Positions 56,705-64,000 of a DNA stretch of 64,000 nt are shown here, one piece after another. This DNA is from Magnetovibrio sp. Lineage in GTDB: Bacteria > Pseudomonadota > Alphaproteobacteria > Rhodospirillales > Magnetovibrionaceae. The stretch spans positions 186,001-250,000 of the forward strand of contig NZ_DATCTF010000015.1 in assembly GCF_036568125.1 (NCBI RefSeq), written 5' to 3'. Position 1 is the stretch's first letter. Each line of letters opens with the position of its first letter. The notes beneath the pieces were generated by a model. It worked only from the letters and a program-made list of their open reading frames with translations, did no database searches and was not told where the DNA came from. The position numbers were made by a program, and so were the translations under genes.

Positions 56705-56989
56705 ATGAAGGTCACCATCAACGTTGAATGCACCCCCGAAGAAGCACGAACCTTTTTCGGGCTGCCCGATGTCCAGCCGCTACAAACTGCGATGATGGAT
56801 GAAATGCAAAAACGGATGAAAGACGGTATGGCGTCCATGGACATGGAAAACCTGATGAAGATGTGGATGCCGGGCACCGCAGCAACCGCGATGCCGGGAC
56901 TGGATCAGTTTCAGAAAATGTTTTGGGATTCGATGGCCGCGGCGACCGGCACCGCCAGCGGCAAAAAAGGCGGCTCGAAAAAATCCTGA
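56705..56989 (+). CDS. DUF6489-type small protein
   Basis: A 94-residue protein starting MKVTINVECTPEEARTFFGLPDV, the DUF6489-like signature, then a Met-rich helical region and a Gly/Lys tail. The Met content (about one in seven) is striking. Function unknown. GAGGAAAT precedes the ATG. Confidence 0.75.
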   Translation: MKVTINVECTPEEARTFFGLPDVQPLQTAMMDEMQKRMKDGMASMDMENLMKMWMPGTAATAMPGLDQFQKMFWDSMAAATGTASGKKGGSKKS

Positions 56990-56993
56990 CGGC

Positions 56994-57422
56994 TTAATCC
57001 GTATCGCGCACGCGGACCCGGGCGCGGGTTTTCTTCACGTCGGCGCGCTTTTGTTTGCCTTCCAATCGGCGCTGCTTGGCAGCCATGGTCGGCCGCGTTG
57101 CGCGGCGTGGCTTGGGCGGTTGAGCGGCCTCCCGGATCAATGTCACAAGCCTTTCCAGCGCGTCGGCGCGATTTCGTTCGCGATTGCGAAAGCGCCGCGC
57201 CGAAATCACGATCACGCCGTCTTGGGTCATGCGCCGCCCCGCCAAAACTTTAAGTCGGCGAAACACCGCCTCACTCAAAGCCGGCGATTGCGCGGCGTTA
57301 AAGCGCAGCTGAACGGCGGTTTCGACTTTGTTGACGTTTTGGCCGCCAGGACCAGGGGCGCGGATGAAACGCTCTTCGATCTCGTCGTCGGACAAAATAA
57401 TGGTGTCAGTCACGCAGATCAT
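56994..57422 (-). CDS. arfB: Ribosome rescue hydrolase ArfB (YaeJ)
   Basis: A 142-residue release-factor-like protein with GGQ (PGPGGQNVNKVET) and a basic C-terminal tail rich in Lys and Arg that enters the empty mRNA channel. It rescues stalled ribosomes by hydrolysing peptidyl-tRNA. ATG 57422 is chosen; an upstream TTG is unlikely. It converges with the DUF6489 gene. Confidence 0.93.
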   Translation of the reverse strand: MICVTDTIILSDDEIEERFIRAPGPGGQNVNKVETAVQLRFNAAQSPALSEAVFRRLKVLAGRRMTQDGVIVISARRFRNRERNRADALERLVTLIREAAQPPKPRRATRPTMAAKQRRLEGKQKRADVKKTRARVRVRDTD

Positions 57423-57459
57423 GGCGCAGACTCGCAAGTCTCTCCCGCGCTGGGTGAAC

Positions 57460-57684
57460 TTACAGTTCCGGCAGCGGCGGAAGATCCATTTCCAAAATGC
57501 TCATGACGAAGGAATACGAAACTTCACCCTCGTCTTCGTCACGATGCAACACGCCGATGAATTCATCGCCGATATAGACCTCGATCGGCGCATCGGCCTT
57601 CATGGGCGGCGGCACGGCGATGCGGTTGTTGCTGAAGGCTTTGCGCAGATATTCCTGCACACGGGCGATTTCGGTGGTTCTCAT
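57460..57684 (-). CDS. DUF3126 family protein
   Basis: A 74-residue protein with the DUF3126 core EVYIGDEFIGVLHRDEDEGE and the C-terminal SILEMDLP. The family is restricted to alphaproteobacteria and its function is unknown. It lies upstream of arfB on the same strand. Confidence 0.85.
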   Translation of the reverse strand: MRTTEIARVQEYLRKAFSNNRIAVPPPMKADAPIEVYIGDEFIGVLHRDEDEGEVSYSFVMSILEMDLPPLPEL

Positions 57685-57760
57685 AGCGTTCTCGTCATAC
57701 TTGAAGGGTGAGAATCAACATTTAGCACAGCCGACGCGCTGACGCCATGGCTGTTGCCCA

Positions 57761-58126
57761 TTAGTGGGGGGAGCCCCCCATGAACAGCACCTGCACCGTG
57801 ATCGAAACGCTCAGCACGACGCCAAGCCCCACCATCACCCGCGCGGCCACGGCGAACGACTTGCCTTCCGCCAAGGTCAAAACCCGTCCCGCCGAACGCC
57901 AGATGCCGACAAACACGATGGTGAAATAGAGGTATAGAAAGCCGATCCAGCCCAACAGCGCCCAACCGATATGGTTGCTGGGAGCGTCGGGCAACGCCAG
58001 AAGCAAGGCAGAAAACAGGGCGATTTGGCCACCACCACCAAGCGCGCCCCACAACCAGAACGCTTTGGTGAGGCTGACATCGCCGTGAAACAGGGCGTTT
58101 GGGCCACGCCGTTCGCCGTTGATCAC
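57761..58126 (-). CDS. Small membrane protein, unknown
   Basis: A 121-residue protein with three or four hydrophobic helices (FWLWGALGGG, WALLGWIGFLYLYF, VMVGLGVVLSVSI). Similar short proteins are found in alphaproteobacteria without known roles. The start is GTG 58126 with GGAG eight bases upstream. Confidence 0.7.
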   Translation of the reverse strand: MINGERRGPNALFHGDVSLTKAFWLWGALGGGGQIALFSALLLALPDAPSNHIGWALLGWIGFLYLYFTIVFVGIWRSAGRVLTLAEGKSFAVAARVMVGLGVVLSVSITVQVLFMGGSPH

Positions 58127-58223
58127 TTTAACTTCTCCATCCCTACTTTAATCCAACACCCAGATCACCTATCTATAGGTATGACAATCTTGGTAACAAA
58201 TCCAAACATTACGAGAAAATCAT

Positions 58224-58589
58224 ATGGCAAACATTCTGGTCATTGATGACGACCCGGCTATCCGCGATCTGCTGACCATCCACATGGAAGATGCGGGACA
58301 CACCGTTACGCATGCCGTAAACGGCCAAGACGGCATCGGTCAAGCTGGACGGTCACACCCAGATTTAATCATCCTCGACATCAACATGCCGGTGATGGAT
58401 GGCACCCGTGTGCTACAGGCCTTGCGCGGCGCGCCTGAAACCTCAAAGGTTCCGGTCATCGCCCTGTCTGCAGTCGGAGGGACGCAAATGCGCGACGACA
58501 TGCACCAGATGGGATGCGACGGTTTCGTCGATAAACCGATCAACTTTGACGTCTTGTGCGGCAAAATCAAAAAGCTGCTGGATCTCTAA
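58224..58589 (+). CDS. Single-domain response regulator
   Basis: A 121-residue receiver with DDD at 8-10, phospho-Asp52 in LDINMP, Ser/Thr near 82 and Lys in DKPI near 104. No output domain, like CheY or DivK. Its kinase is not adjacent; the PAS protein next to it has no kinase domain. Confidence 0.92.
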   Translation: MANILVIDDDPAIRDLLTIHMEDAGHTVTHAVNGQDGIGQAGRSHPDLIILDINMPVMDGTRVLQALRGAPETSKVPVIALSAVGGTQMRDDMHQMGCDGFVDKPINFDVLCGKIKKLLDL

Positions 58590-58606
58590 GCCTCTGACGT
58601 CGGCGA

Positions 58607-59143
58607 TCAGACAGGCGTAATCATGACGTCGTTCGCACGCATCAGGTCAAACATGTCCGCCAACGCCATATCGTGCTGTCGATAGCTGATCACCGCCAAT
58701 ATATTTGTAACCCGCGCGCCATCATCGGATAACGGCAACCGCACGACGTTCAAGAACGCGCCGAAGCCGTTGTGGGTGTCGGTGCCGTAGGCGGAAAACA
58801 ACGGTATTTTATTTTTTTCAACGCGGAGAAATTCATCTTTGATGGATCGCGACAACGTCGAAACAGGCACATCGTCAGGCGTTTTGCCCGTCAATTCGAC
58901 GTTGTGTACCGAGCGTAGCCCCGAACCGTAAAAGCGATATCGGAAATTGGGGCCTTTATCGTCCTCGAAGCAGTCAACCACCACTGTCGTCGGAACAAGT
59001 TGCAAGGGCAGTTGCAGCATATCGACCTCGCGCCATTTCGGCGCAATCCGGTCCCCTTTCAATCCCCGCCAATAATCAACCGCTTGGCGCAGATCCGTGG
59101 GCAGATCTTCATAGTCTATGGGCACATCGCGAACGTTGACCAT
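58607..59143 (-). CDS. PAS_5-type sensor protein without output domain
   Basis: A 178-residue protein with a PAS_5-like body: PKWREVDMLQLP near residue 38, FRYRFYGSGL near 68, LTGKTPDDV, and a C-terminal strand with VISYRQHDM. Such proteins are common in Rhodospirillales; ligand and partner are unknown. It is convergent with the receiver gene. Confidence 0.8.
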   Translation of the reverse strand: MVNVRDVPIDYEDLPTDLRQAVDYWRGLKGDRIAPKWREVDMLQLPLQLVPTTVVVDCFEDDKGPNFRYRFYGSGLRSVHNVELTGKTPDDVPVSTLSRSIKDEFLRVEKNKIPLFSAYGTDTHNGFGAFLNVVRLPLSDDGARVTNILAVISYRQHDMALADMFDLMRANDVMITPV

Positions 59144-59235
59144 CTGCGCTCTCCTGTCTTCGCCTCAGTGTCAGATCCACTGGCTTCAACAAACCTACAC
59201 GCGCTCCATGTACGATTCATGACATGCCAATTCGG

Positions 59236-59514
59236 CTATTGCTCAGGAAAATCAGCCGTGCCCATGGCGGCCACCAATGCCAGCAGCTCTGCCAGTTGCG
59301 CGGACGAAATGGAATCGACCTTGTGGTAACCGTTCAAGCGTTCTTCATAAAACGCCTTGGTCCGTTTGACGGCATGATCGAACGACCAATCGCCGCGATC
59401 TTGTCGCGCGGTCCGGCATGCGATCAGTTGGCGATGGTCGCTGATCACCTCGGCGCGAAATTCTTCGAACCACGATTTGGGCCGGTCATTCGGCAGGGAT
59501 CGGTAAAAGCTCAT
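59236..59514 (-). CDS. Small hypothetical protein (92 aa)
   Basis: A soluble helical protein with a conserved-looking WFEEFRAEVISDHR segment and an acidic end. No family recognised. It lies 28 bases after nnrS on the same strand, so it may be co-transcribed. Confidence 0.6.
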   Translation of the reverse strand: MSFYRSLPNDRPKSWFEEFRAEVISDHRQLIACRTARQDRGDWSFDHAVKRTKAFYEERLNGYHKVDSISSAQLAELLALVAAMGTADFPEQ

Positions 59515-59542
59515 CTGTTCGAAACACCCTTCACCCCGCCCC

Positions 59543-60778
59543 TCATCCGGGACGGCCGTCGATACGCGGACGCATCAGGATCGGCGCATAGATGACGACA
59601 AACGCAGCAAACGCCACCGTCCACGCCACCCCGGACACCATCACCAACTCCACCGCATATTCCGGCCACACGGCTGCCGCCAAGCGTGTCACCGTTGCGA
59701 CCGAGATCAGCACATAGGCCGCCACGATCATCGGCGCGGCCTTGATCACCCGGCCCGTATGGCCCAGAGAGGCACGCGTCATCACGCCCATGGTGAACGT
59801 GCCCACGGCGCCGATGGTCAGGGCGTGCAGGGCGTCAGGTGCCGCCAACAGGTCGAACCCGCTCAGCCCGCGCAACGCCAAGCCCACGATCAACCACACA
59901 TAACCCAGATGCAGCACCCACAAAATCGGATTGGACAACGTGCGCCAGCCCTGCCACCCCGACAGGCGCGCCGCGTGCAGCGCCGCCACGAACAAGGTCA
60001 CCCCGCCCGCCACCGGATGGTCCGGCGCCAATTGATTGATCACCAGCATACCCCACGTCGCATTCATCACCAGACGATCCAGTTGCGCGTTCTGACGCAC
60101 TTTGATGTTGGGATCGCCGTGGCCCAAAAAGCTCGAGGTGAAACTCGGCGTCACCCGTCCCCCCATCACCGCAATCAGCACGATGATGGCGTCGAGCCCA
60201 AGGGTCAGTCCATGTGCGCCCCAGTCCACGCCCAACCCATCGAAACCGACAATGCCAAGGTGCGTCATCGCGTTGGCGGCGATCAACGCCACCAAGATCG
60301 GCACGAATACGAACTGGCGTCGATGTTGAGGGTCGAGCAAGGGCCGCAACACCAACGCCGTGAAACCGACCAAGAACAACATGTCGGCAACGATCACCAA
60401 GCTGTAGGGAAGATAGCCCTGGGCCCAAAACGCCACTCGACCAAGCAGCCATAAGGCGCTCAATGCGATCAAAATGTTGCCCTTGCGCGCCTTGACCTTG
60501 GTCCAGTTCGGCACCACGGTGAGAAAGAAACCCGCGATTGCCGCGGCGGTATAGCCAAACAGCATTTCGTGGCCGTGCCACAAATAAGGCGCCGCCAACA
60601 AATTCAAGTCGATATGGGCGCTATAAAGCCCGACCCATAGGGGCACGCTGACGACGCCAAACAGCCCCGCCAACAAAAAGAACGGGCGAAAGCCGTAATT
60701 GAACAGCGCAAAACTGGGTTGGATTTCAGGTTGTTCGGCAAACGGGTCTTCGATGCGTATGGTCGGGGTCGCGGACAT
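59543..60778 (-). CDS. nnrS: NnrS family membrane protein
   Basis: A 411-residue protein with about twelve hydrophobic helices. It begins with the family-typical FNYGFRPFFLLAGLFG and has WHGHEMLFGY, VGGR-like MGGRVTPSF and HALTIGAVGTFTMGVMTRASLGHTGR. NnrS binds heme and copper and protects against nitrosative stress. ATG 60778 is chosen over longer TTG/ATG options. A Crp-like palindrome lies about 90 bases upstream. Confidence 0.93.
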   Translation of the reverse strand: MSATPTIRIEDPFAEQPEIQPSFALFNYGFRPFFLLAGLFGVVSVPLWVGLYSAHIDLNLLAAPYLWHGHEMLFGYTAAAIAGFFLTVVPNWTKVKARKGNILIALSALWLLGRVAFWAQGYLPYSLVIVADMLFLVGFTALVLRPLLDPQHRRQFVFVPILVALIAANAMTHLGIVGFDGLGVDWGAHGLTLGLDAIIVLIAVMGGRVTPSFTSSFLGHGDPNIKVRQNAQLDRLVMNATWGMLVINQLAPDHPVAGGVTLFVAALHAARLSGWQGWRTLSNPILWVLHLGYVWLIVGLALRGLSGFDLLAAPDALHALTIGAVGTFTMGVMTRASLGHTGRVIKAAPMIVAAYVLISVATVTRLAAAVWPEYAVELVMVSGVAWTVAFAAFVVIYAPILMRPRIDGRPG

Positions 60779-60866
60779 CAGAGGAACACTCCACAATGAA
60801 ACGTGCCGCATTGTGGCACACTGGCGCACGCCAATCACCCACCAACATGTAAGGTTATTTCCGCTT

Positions 60867-60882
60867 TGTGACTCTCGTCACT
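60867..60882. promoter_or_regulatory. Crp/Fnr-type palindrome upstream of nnrS
   Basis: TGTGA, six bases, TCACT: nine of ten half-site positions agree with the E. coli CRP consensus, with a perfect GTGAC-TCTC-GTCAC core. It lies about 90 bases from nnrS and about 60 from the divergent TPR-OmpA gene. Confidence 0.5.
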
Positions 60883-60943
60883 GCGACAAAGTGCGCATGC
60901 CGGTTATATCCTTGGGGAACGATGAACGTATTGGAAAAATCCT

Positions 60944-62098
60944 ATGTTTAAGAGCTTCAAACCAACCTTTGCCGCGCTTTCAGCCGTTCTCATGCTCGGC
61001 GCGTGCGCCGATGCCGGCACGCCCAAGCCTACGACATCGACGACACCGGAGGAAATCGCCGCGTTCGGTGAAGCCATCGATCACTACAGAACCCTACTGG
61101 CCCAAAACCCCGATGAAATCGAGGCGGTCTTGGGGTTGGCGCGCAATCTGCGCTGGGCCGGACGTATCGACGAAGCCGCCGAGGTGTTAACCGCAGCCGT
61201 TCCCATGCTCGCCTCACAGCCCCGGTTCCTCGCCGAATTGGGTAAGGTGCGCTTGATCCAAGGCGACAGCGCCACCGGTGTTCAGCTGTTGCAGCGCGCC
61301 ACCGTCAACGGCACCGACGACTGGCGCTTGTATTCGGCGCTCGGCATCGGCAACGACTATTTACAGCGCTACACCGAAGCTCAAGCGGCTTACAAAAAGG
61401 CCCTCGAAATGTGTCCCGACGATTCCGCCGTGATGAACAATCTCGGCGTTTCCCAAGGTTTGTCCGGGCATGTCGATCAAGCCATTTTCACATTCCAAGA
61501 GGCGCTCAGCCATGGCCGCCATACCGACAAAATCACGCGCAATCTCAAACTGTTTCAAAACGCCCGCGACTTGTGCGACAGCTGCTCGAGCGATTATCTC
61601 AGGCAGAGTGGCGGCATGATCCTGGCCGCGGGACTGATGGGGACTGACCGCGAAGGCCCCTGTGCCCCCGCCCCGCAATACACCGAAGCCGTAGCCCCTG
61701 TGATGGTGGAAAAGCTGGCGCCCGAGGCCCCCGCCCCGTCCATCAACATCAAGGTGTTTTTCGAATTCGACAGCGCCATCCTCAAGCCGGAAGCCATGGA
61801 CGTGCTGGATAATCTGGGTGAAGCGCTGACCTATGGCGAATTAAACAACTATCGCTTCCAAATCGCCGGGCACACCGATGCGGTCGGCAGCGAAGGGTAT
61901 AATCAGAAACTGTCCCAGCACCGCGCCAAGTCGGTTTTGGATTATCTGGTCACCACCTTCGGCATCGATCCCGCACGCGTGGACCCGGTTGGATACGGCG
62001 AAAGCCAACTGCTCGATCCCGAAAACCCCGAAGGCGATATCAATCGACGCGTTCAGGTCACGCGCCTTGAACGCATGGCGGAAACTCAAAAACCTTGA
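60944..62098 (+). CDS. Lipoprotein with TPR and OmpA-like domains
   Basis: A 384-residue protein with lipobox LMLGAC (Cys near 21), TPR repeats about 40-200, a linker with a CDSC motif, and an OmpA C-terminal domain about 265-380 (FFEFDSAILKPEAM, HTDAVGSEGYN, RVDPVGYGES). It probably anchors peptidoglycan from the outer membrane while the TPRs bind a partner. It is divergent from nnrS and followed by a terminator. Confidence 0.9.
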   Translation: MFKSFKPTFAALSAVLMLGACADAGTPKPTTSTTPEEIAAFGEAIDHYRTLLAQNPDEIEAVLGLARNLRWAGRIDEAAEVLTAAVPMLASQPRFLAELGKVRLIQGDSATGVQLLQRATVNGTDDWRLYSALGIGNDYLQRYTEAQAAYKKALEMCPDDSAVMNNLGVSQGLSGHVDQAIFTFQEALSHGRHTDKITRNLKLFQNARDLCDSCSSDYLRQSGGMILAAGLMGTDREGPCAPAPQYTEAVAPVMVEKLAPEAPAPSINIKVFFEFDSAILKPEAMDVLDNLGEALTYGELNNYRFQIAGHTDAVGSEGYNQKLSQHRAKSVLDYLVTTFGIDPARVDPVGYGESQLLDPENPEGDINRRVQVTRLERMAETQKP

Positions 62099-62257
62099 AC
62101 ACCATGGGGCCAAGCTGAACGCAACCTGAACAAGGGCTTCAGCTTTGTTTCAGGTCCAGCCTCTCATACTGAGGCTCAGACAGTCTGATCTATTTACAGA
62201 AGATCGTCAGTTCTGGGCCTCTTCCCCCCCTTTTCCCGCGGGTCTGGTTTTGACGAC

Positions 62258-62298
62258 TGATGGCGCTGCCCTCAACAGGGGCAGCGCCATCTATTTTC
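62258..62298 (+). terminator. Terminator downstream of the TPR-OmpA gene
   Basis: GATGGCGCTGCCC (62259-62271) pairs with GGGCAGCGCCATC (62279-62291), 13 base pairs, followed by TATTTT. It begins about 160 bases after the gene, in the gap before the convergent glycosyltransferase. Confidence 0.7.
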
Positions 62299-62304
62299 GG
62301 CCTC

Positions 62305-63264
62305 TTATCGATTGGCTTTTTCGTCCACTCCATAGGCCCGCTTAACGATGTAAAGCGGGCGGCCTTTGGTCTCGCGGAAAATCCGGCCGATGTATTCGCC
62401 CAACACCCCAACCGATATCAACTGTACCCCACCGAAGAACAAGATCGCCACCATCAGCGAAGCATAGCCTGGCACGTCGATGCCATACACCCACACCCGC
62501 ACGACCAAAAACAAGGCGTACGAAAGCGCTATCAGGGCCGTGGCGATGCCGATCCAGGTCCACAAACGCAGCGGTACGGTGCTGAACGAAAACAACCCGT
62601 CCAACGCGAACCGAAACAGTTTGAAATACGGCCATTGGCTTTCGCCCGCCTGGCGTTCGGGACGGTCATAGGGCACGCCGATCTGTTTGAAACCGACCCA
62701 GGCAAAGATCCCCTTCATGAAACGCGAATGTTCCGGCAGAGTTGTCAACGCCTCGACCACTGCGCGGTCCATAAGCCGGAAATCTCCCGCATCGGGCGGC
62801 AGCTTGGTATCGCTCAGTTTGTTGAACAGGGCATAGAACGCCTTGGCCGTGGTGCGCTTGAGCCAACTGTCATGATCGCGGGAGCGGCGCGCGCCATAAA
62901 CTACCTCATAGCCGTCTTGCCACTTGGCGATCAAATCAGGAATCAATTCGGGTGGATCTTGCAGGTCTGCGTCCATGACCACCACTGCGCTGCCGCAAGC
63001 GTGATCGATACCCGCCGTCAGCGCGGCCTCTTTGCCGAAGCCTCGTGACAGTTCGAGAATACGTACGGATGGAAATTGCTGTTGTTGCGCAAGCAACCGC
63101 GCTTGGGTGTCGTCGTCGCTGCCGTCGTTGACGCAGACGATTTCGTACGCTTTGCCCGTGGCGTTCAAGACCGCTATCAATCGGGCGAACAACGCACCCA
63201 CCATGGGCCCTTCGTTGCGCATGGGGATAACGACAGATAGTTCGACGGTCTTATTCGTGCTCAT
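62305..63264 (-). CDS. Family 2 glycosyltransferase, polyprenyl-phosphate type
   Basis: A 319-residue enzyme: SVVIPMRNE, DGSDDDT, VVMDADLQDPPE with the catalytic metal motif, GDFRLMDR, and a pair of C-terminal membrane helices (about 235-290), as in GtrB, ArnC and DPM1 relatives. It transfers a sugar to polyprenyl phosphate for glycan or lipid modification. Confidence 0.92.
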   Translation of the reverse strand: MSTNKTVELSVVIPMRNEGPMVGALFARLIAVLNATGKAYEIVCVNDGSDDDTQARLLAQQQQFPSVRILELSRGFGKEAALTAGIDHACGSAVVVMDADLQDPPELIPDLIAKWQDGYEVVYGARRSRDHDSWLKRTTAKAFYALFNKLSDTKLPPDAGDFRLMDRAVVEALTTLPEHSRFMKGIFAWVGFKQIGVPYDRPERQAGESQWPYFKLFRFALDGLFSFSTVPLRLWTWIGIATALIALSYALFLVVRVWVYGIDVPGYASLMVAILFFGGVQLISVGVLGEYIGRIFRETKGRPLYIVKRAYGVDEKANR

Positions 63265-63338
63265 GACGCTAAGCTAGCGCGCTTTGCGCCGCCGCGTCCA
63301 GACACGCTGAAAGTGGCGGCGCAATCAGAGCGGTCGGC

Positions 63339-63725
63339 TTAGTCGTCGCCGTTCAGTTCGGCCTGAGCCTGGGCTTCGGCGATCTTCTTGCGTACGTCGT
63401 CCATGTCCAGCGCTTTGAGCTGTTTGATCAGTTCTTCCAACGCTTCTTGCGGCAACGCGCCGGGTTGAGCGAACACCAAGACTTGCTCACGAAAGGCCGC
63501 AACCGTCGGAATGGACTGAATGCCAAATTGCGCGGCGACAACTTGCTCGGCTTCGGTGTCACACTTGGCAAAGGTGACGTCGGCATGCTTTTCGGAAGTC
63601 GCCTCGAAGATCGGCCCAAACATTTTGCACGGTCCGCACCATTCAGCCCAAAAATCGATCAACACAATGTCATTGTTCTCGATGGTGCTTTCGAGATTAT
63701 CGGCGGTCAACGCAATGGTGGCCAT
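63339..63725 (-). CDS. Thioredoxin with helical C-terminal extension
   Basis: A 128-residue thioredoxin with WCGPCK (Cys30, Cys33) and cis-Pro in SIPTVAAF. The last 25 residues are a charged helix (DVRKKIAEAQAQAEL) not present in E. coli TrxA. The start is ATG 63725, with AGGA seven bases upstream; ATG 63731 is too close to it. Confidence 0.92.
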   Translation of the reverse strand: MATIALTADNLESTIENNDIVLIDFWAEWCGPCKMFGPIFEATSEKHADVTFAKCDTEAEQVVAAQFGIQSIPTVAAFREQVLVFAQPGALPQEALEELIKQLKALDMDDVRKKIAEAQAQAELNGDD

Positions 63726-63878
63726 ATCCATTTCCTTACAATATCACGAGGCCTTGCCAGCACGGCCTAATGCGCACGCCGGCTCCGCCCTTAATTAAGA
63801 TTTTCCGAATATAATGCCCTGTGGGCACAATTACCACCCCCCAGGGTACTCTGAGACCGCTAATCAGTCATTGCGGAC

Positions 63879-64000
63879 CTAATGCGATTTTTTGGACTCG
63901 TGAGCTGCGCCGATGGCGCTTTCATAGGCCATGCGCCCCGGCGGGAAATGGGCGCTGACTTCAGATCCCTTTCCAACCTCGCTTTCGATCACCAGCTTGC
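63879..64000 (-). CDS. C-terminal end of a histidine kinase (cut by window edge)
   Basis: The minus-strand frame entering from the right gives a HATPase end, VIESEVGKGSEVSAHFPPGR, with a short tail ending KKSH and a TAG stop at 63879-63881. The SEVGKGSEV stretch matches the last beta-strands of kinase HATPase domains. Everything before it lies outside the window. Confidence 0.8.
   Translation of the reverse strand, partial: KLVIESEVGKGSEVSAHFPPGRMAYESAIGAAHESKKSH

Noticed and set aside
1-64000. tRNA, rRNA, CRISPR arrays, prophage or transposase genes
   Set aside because: Read for repeats, clover-leaf arms and recombinase motifs; none was found by eye. A tRNAscan-SE and IS search would settle it.

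Overview
The window reads as a chromosomal segment of a free-living, motile, respiring alphaproteobacterium, most likely a marine or freshwater member of the Rhodospirillales. The grounds are family content and gene order: cysE-iscR-iscS-iscU-iscA-hscB-hscA-fdx in one run, the rne/amiC/mrcA/prfB block, the alphaproteobacterial form of RNase E with an acidic insertion in its S1 domain, and small families typical of the class (DUF1849/EipB, DUF3126, DUF6489, DUF3047, DUF599). Most genes are GC-rich. No rRNA, tRNA, CRISPR array, phage gene or intact transposase was seen. The genus cannot be fixed from the sequence alone. || Layout. 1-3262: a sensory cluster, all on the minus strand: a histidine kinase cut by the left edge, a small winged-helix-like protein, and a second kinase with a homologous sensor domain plus PAS and GAF domains. 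3562-9796: parvulin, a small unknown protein, an Atm1-type ABC exporter, a DODA-type dioxygenase followed by a degraded copy of the exporter's 3' end, an AT-rich P-loop kinase joined to the 3' end of mnmA, mnmA and a DUF599 gene. 9907-15306: a small membrane protein, iscX, then a sensory operon of periplasmic sugar-type binding protein, PAS kinase and HD-GYP response regulator. 15635-23299: the Fe-S assembly operon with two cysteine desulfurases, transcribed from cysE, whose promoter carries a clear IscR type-1 site. 23533-27357: hydrolase, Crp/Fnr regulator divergent from an SDR and a VTT membrane protein, and anmK. 27488-38422: tyrS, a large AsmA-like protein, glnE, ppk2-bcp-DUF455 and a FliL-like protein. 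38522-41227: a glycine-rich diheme cytochrome, an HprK-like P-loop protein, and prfB with its programmed frameshift. 41326-49701: diguanylate cyclase coupled to mrcA, amiC and rne. 49787-57684: aminotransferase, a GGT homologue, an M48 protease, a lipoprotein, a DsbA-like protein, EipB, ArfB and DUF3126. 57761-64000: a small membrane protein, a receiver protein, a PAS protein, nnrS, a TPR-OmpA lipoprotein, a glycosyltransferase, a thioredoxin, and the C-terminus of another histidine kinase at the right edge. || How the genes fit together. The best-supported unit is Fe-S biogenesis: CysE makes O-acetylserine for cysteine, the desulfurases draw sulfur from cysteine, IscU/IscA/HscBA/Fdx build and pass on clusters, and IscR probably represses the whole operon through the site overlapping the cysE promoter. 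A second theme is signalling: two kinases with FixL-like PAS domains, a binding protein-kinase-HD-GYP operon, a GGDEF protein coupled to the cell-wall synthase gene, and several orphan sensors, which suggests extensive c-di-GMP control. A third is the envelope: PBP1a, amidase, AnmK, AsmA-like, EipB, M48 protease and lipoproteins. The clearest sign of transfer or rearrangement is 6165-7949, between the Atm1-type exporter gene and mnmA.
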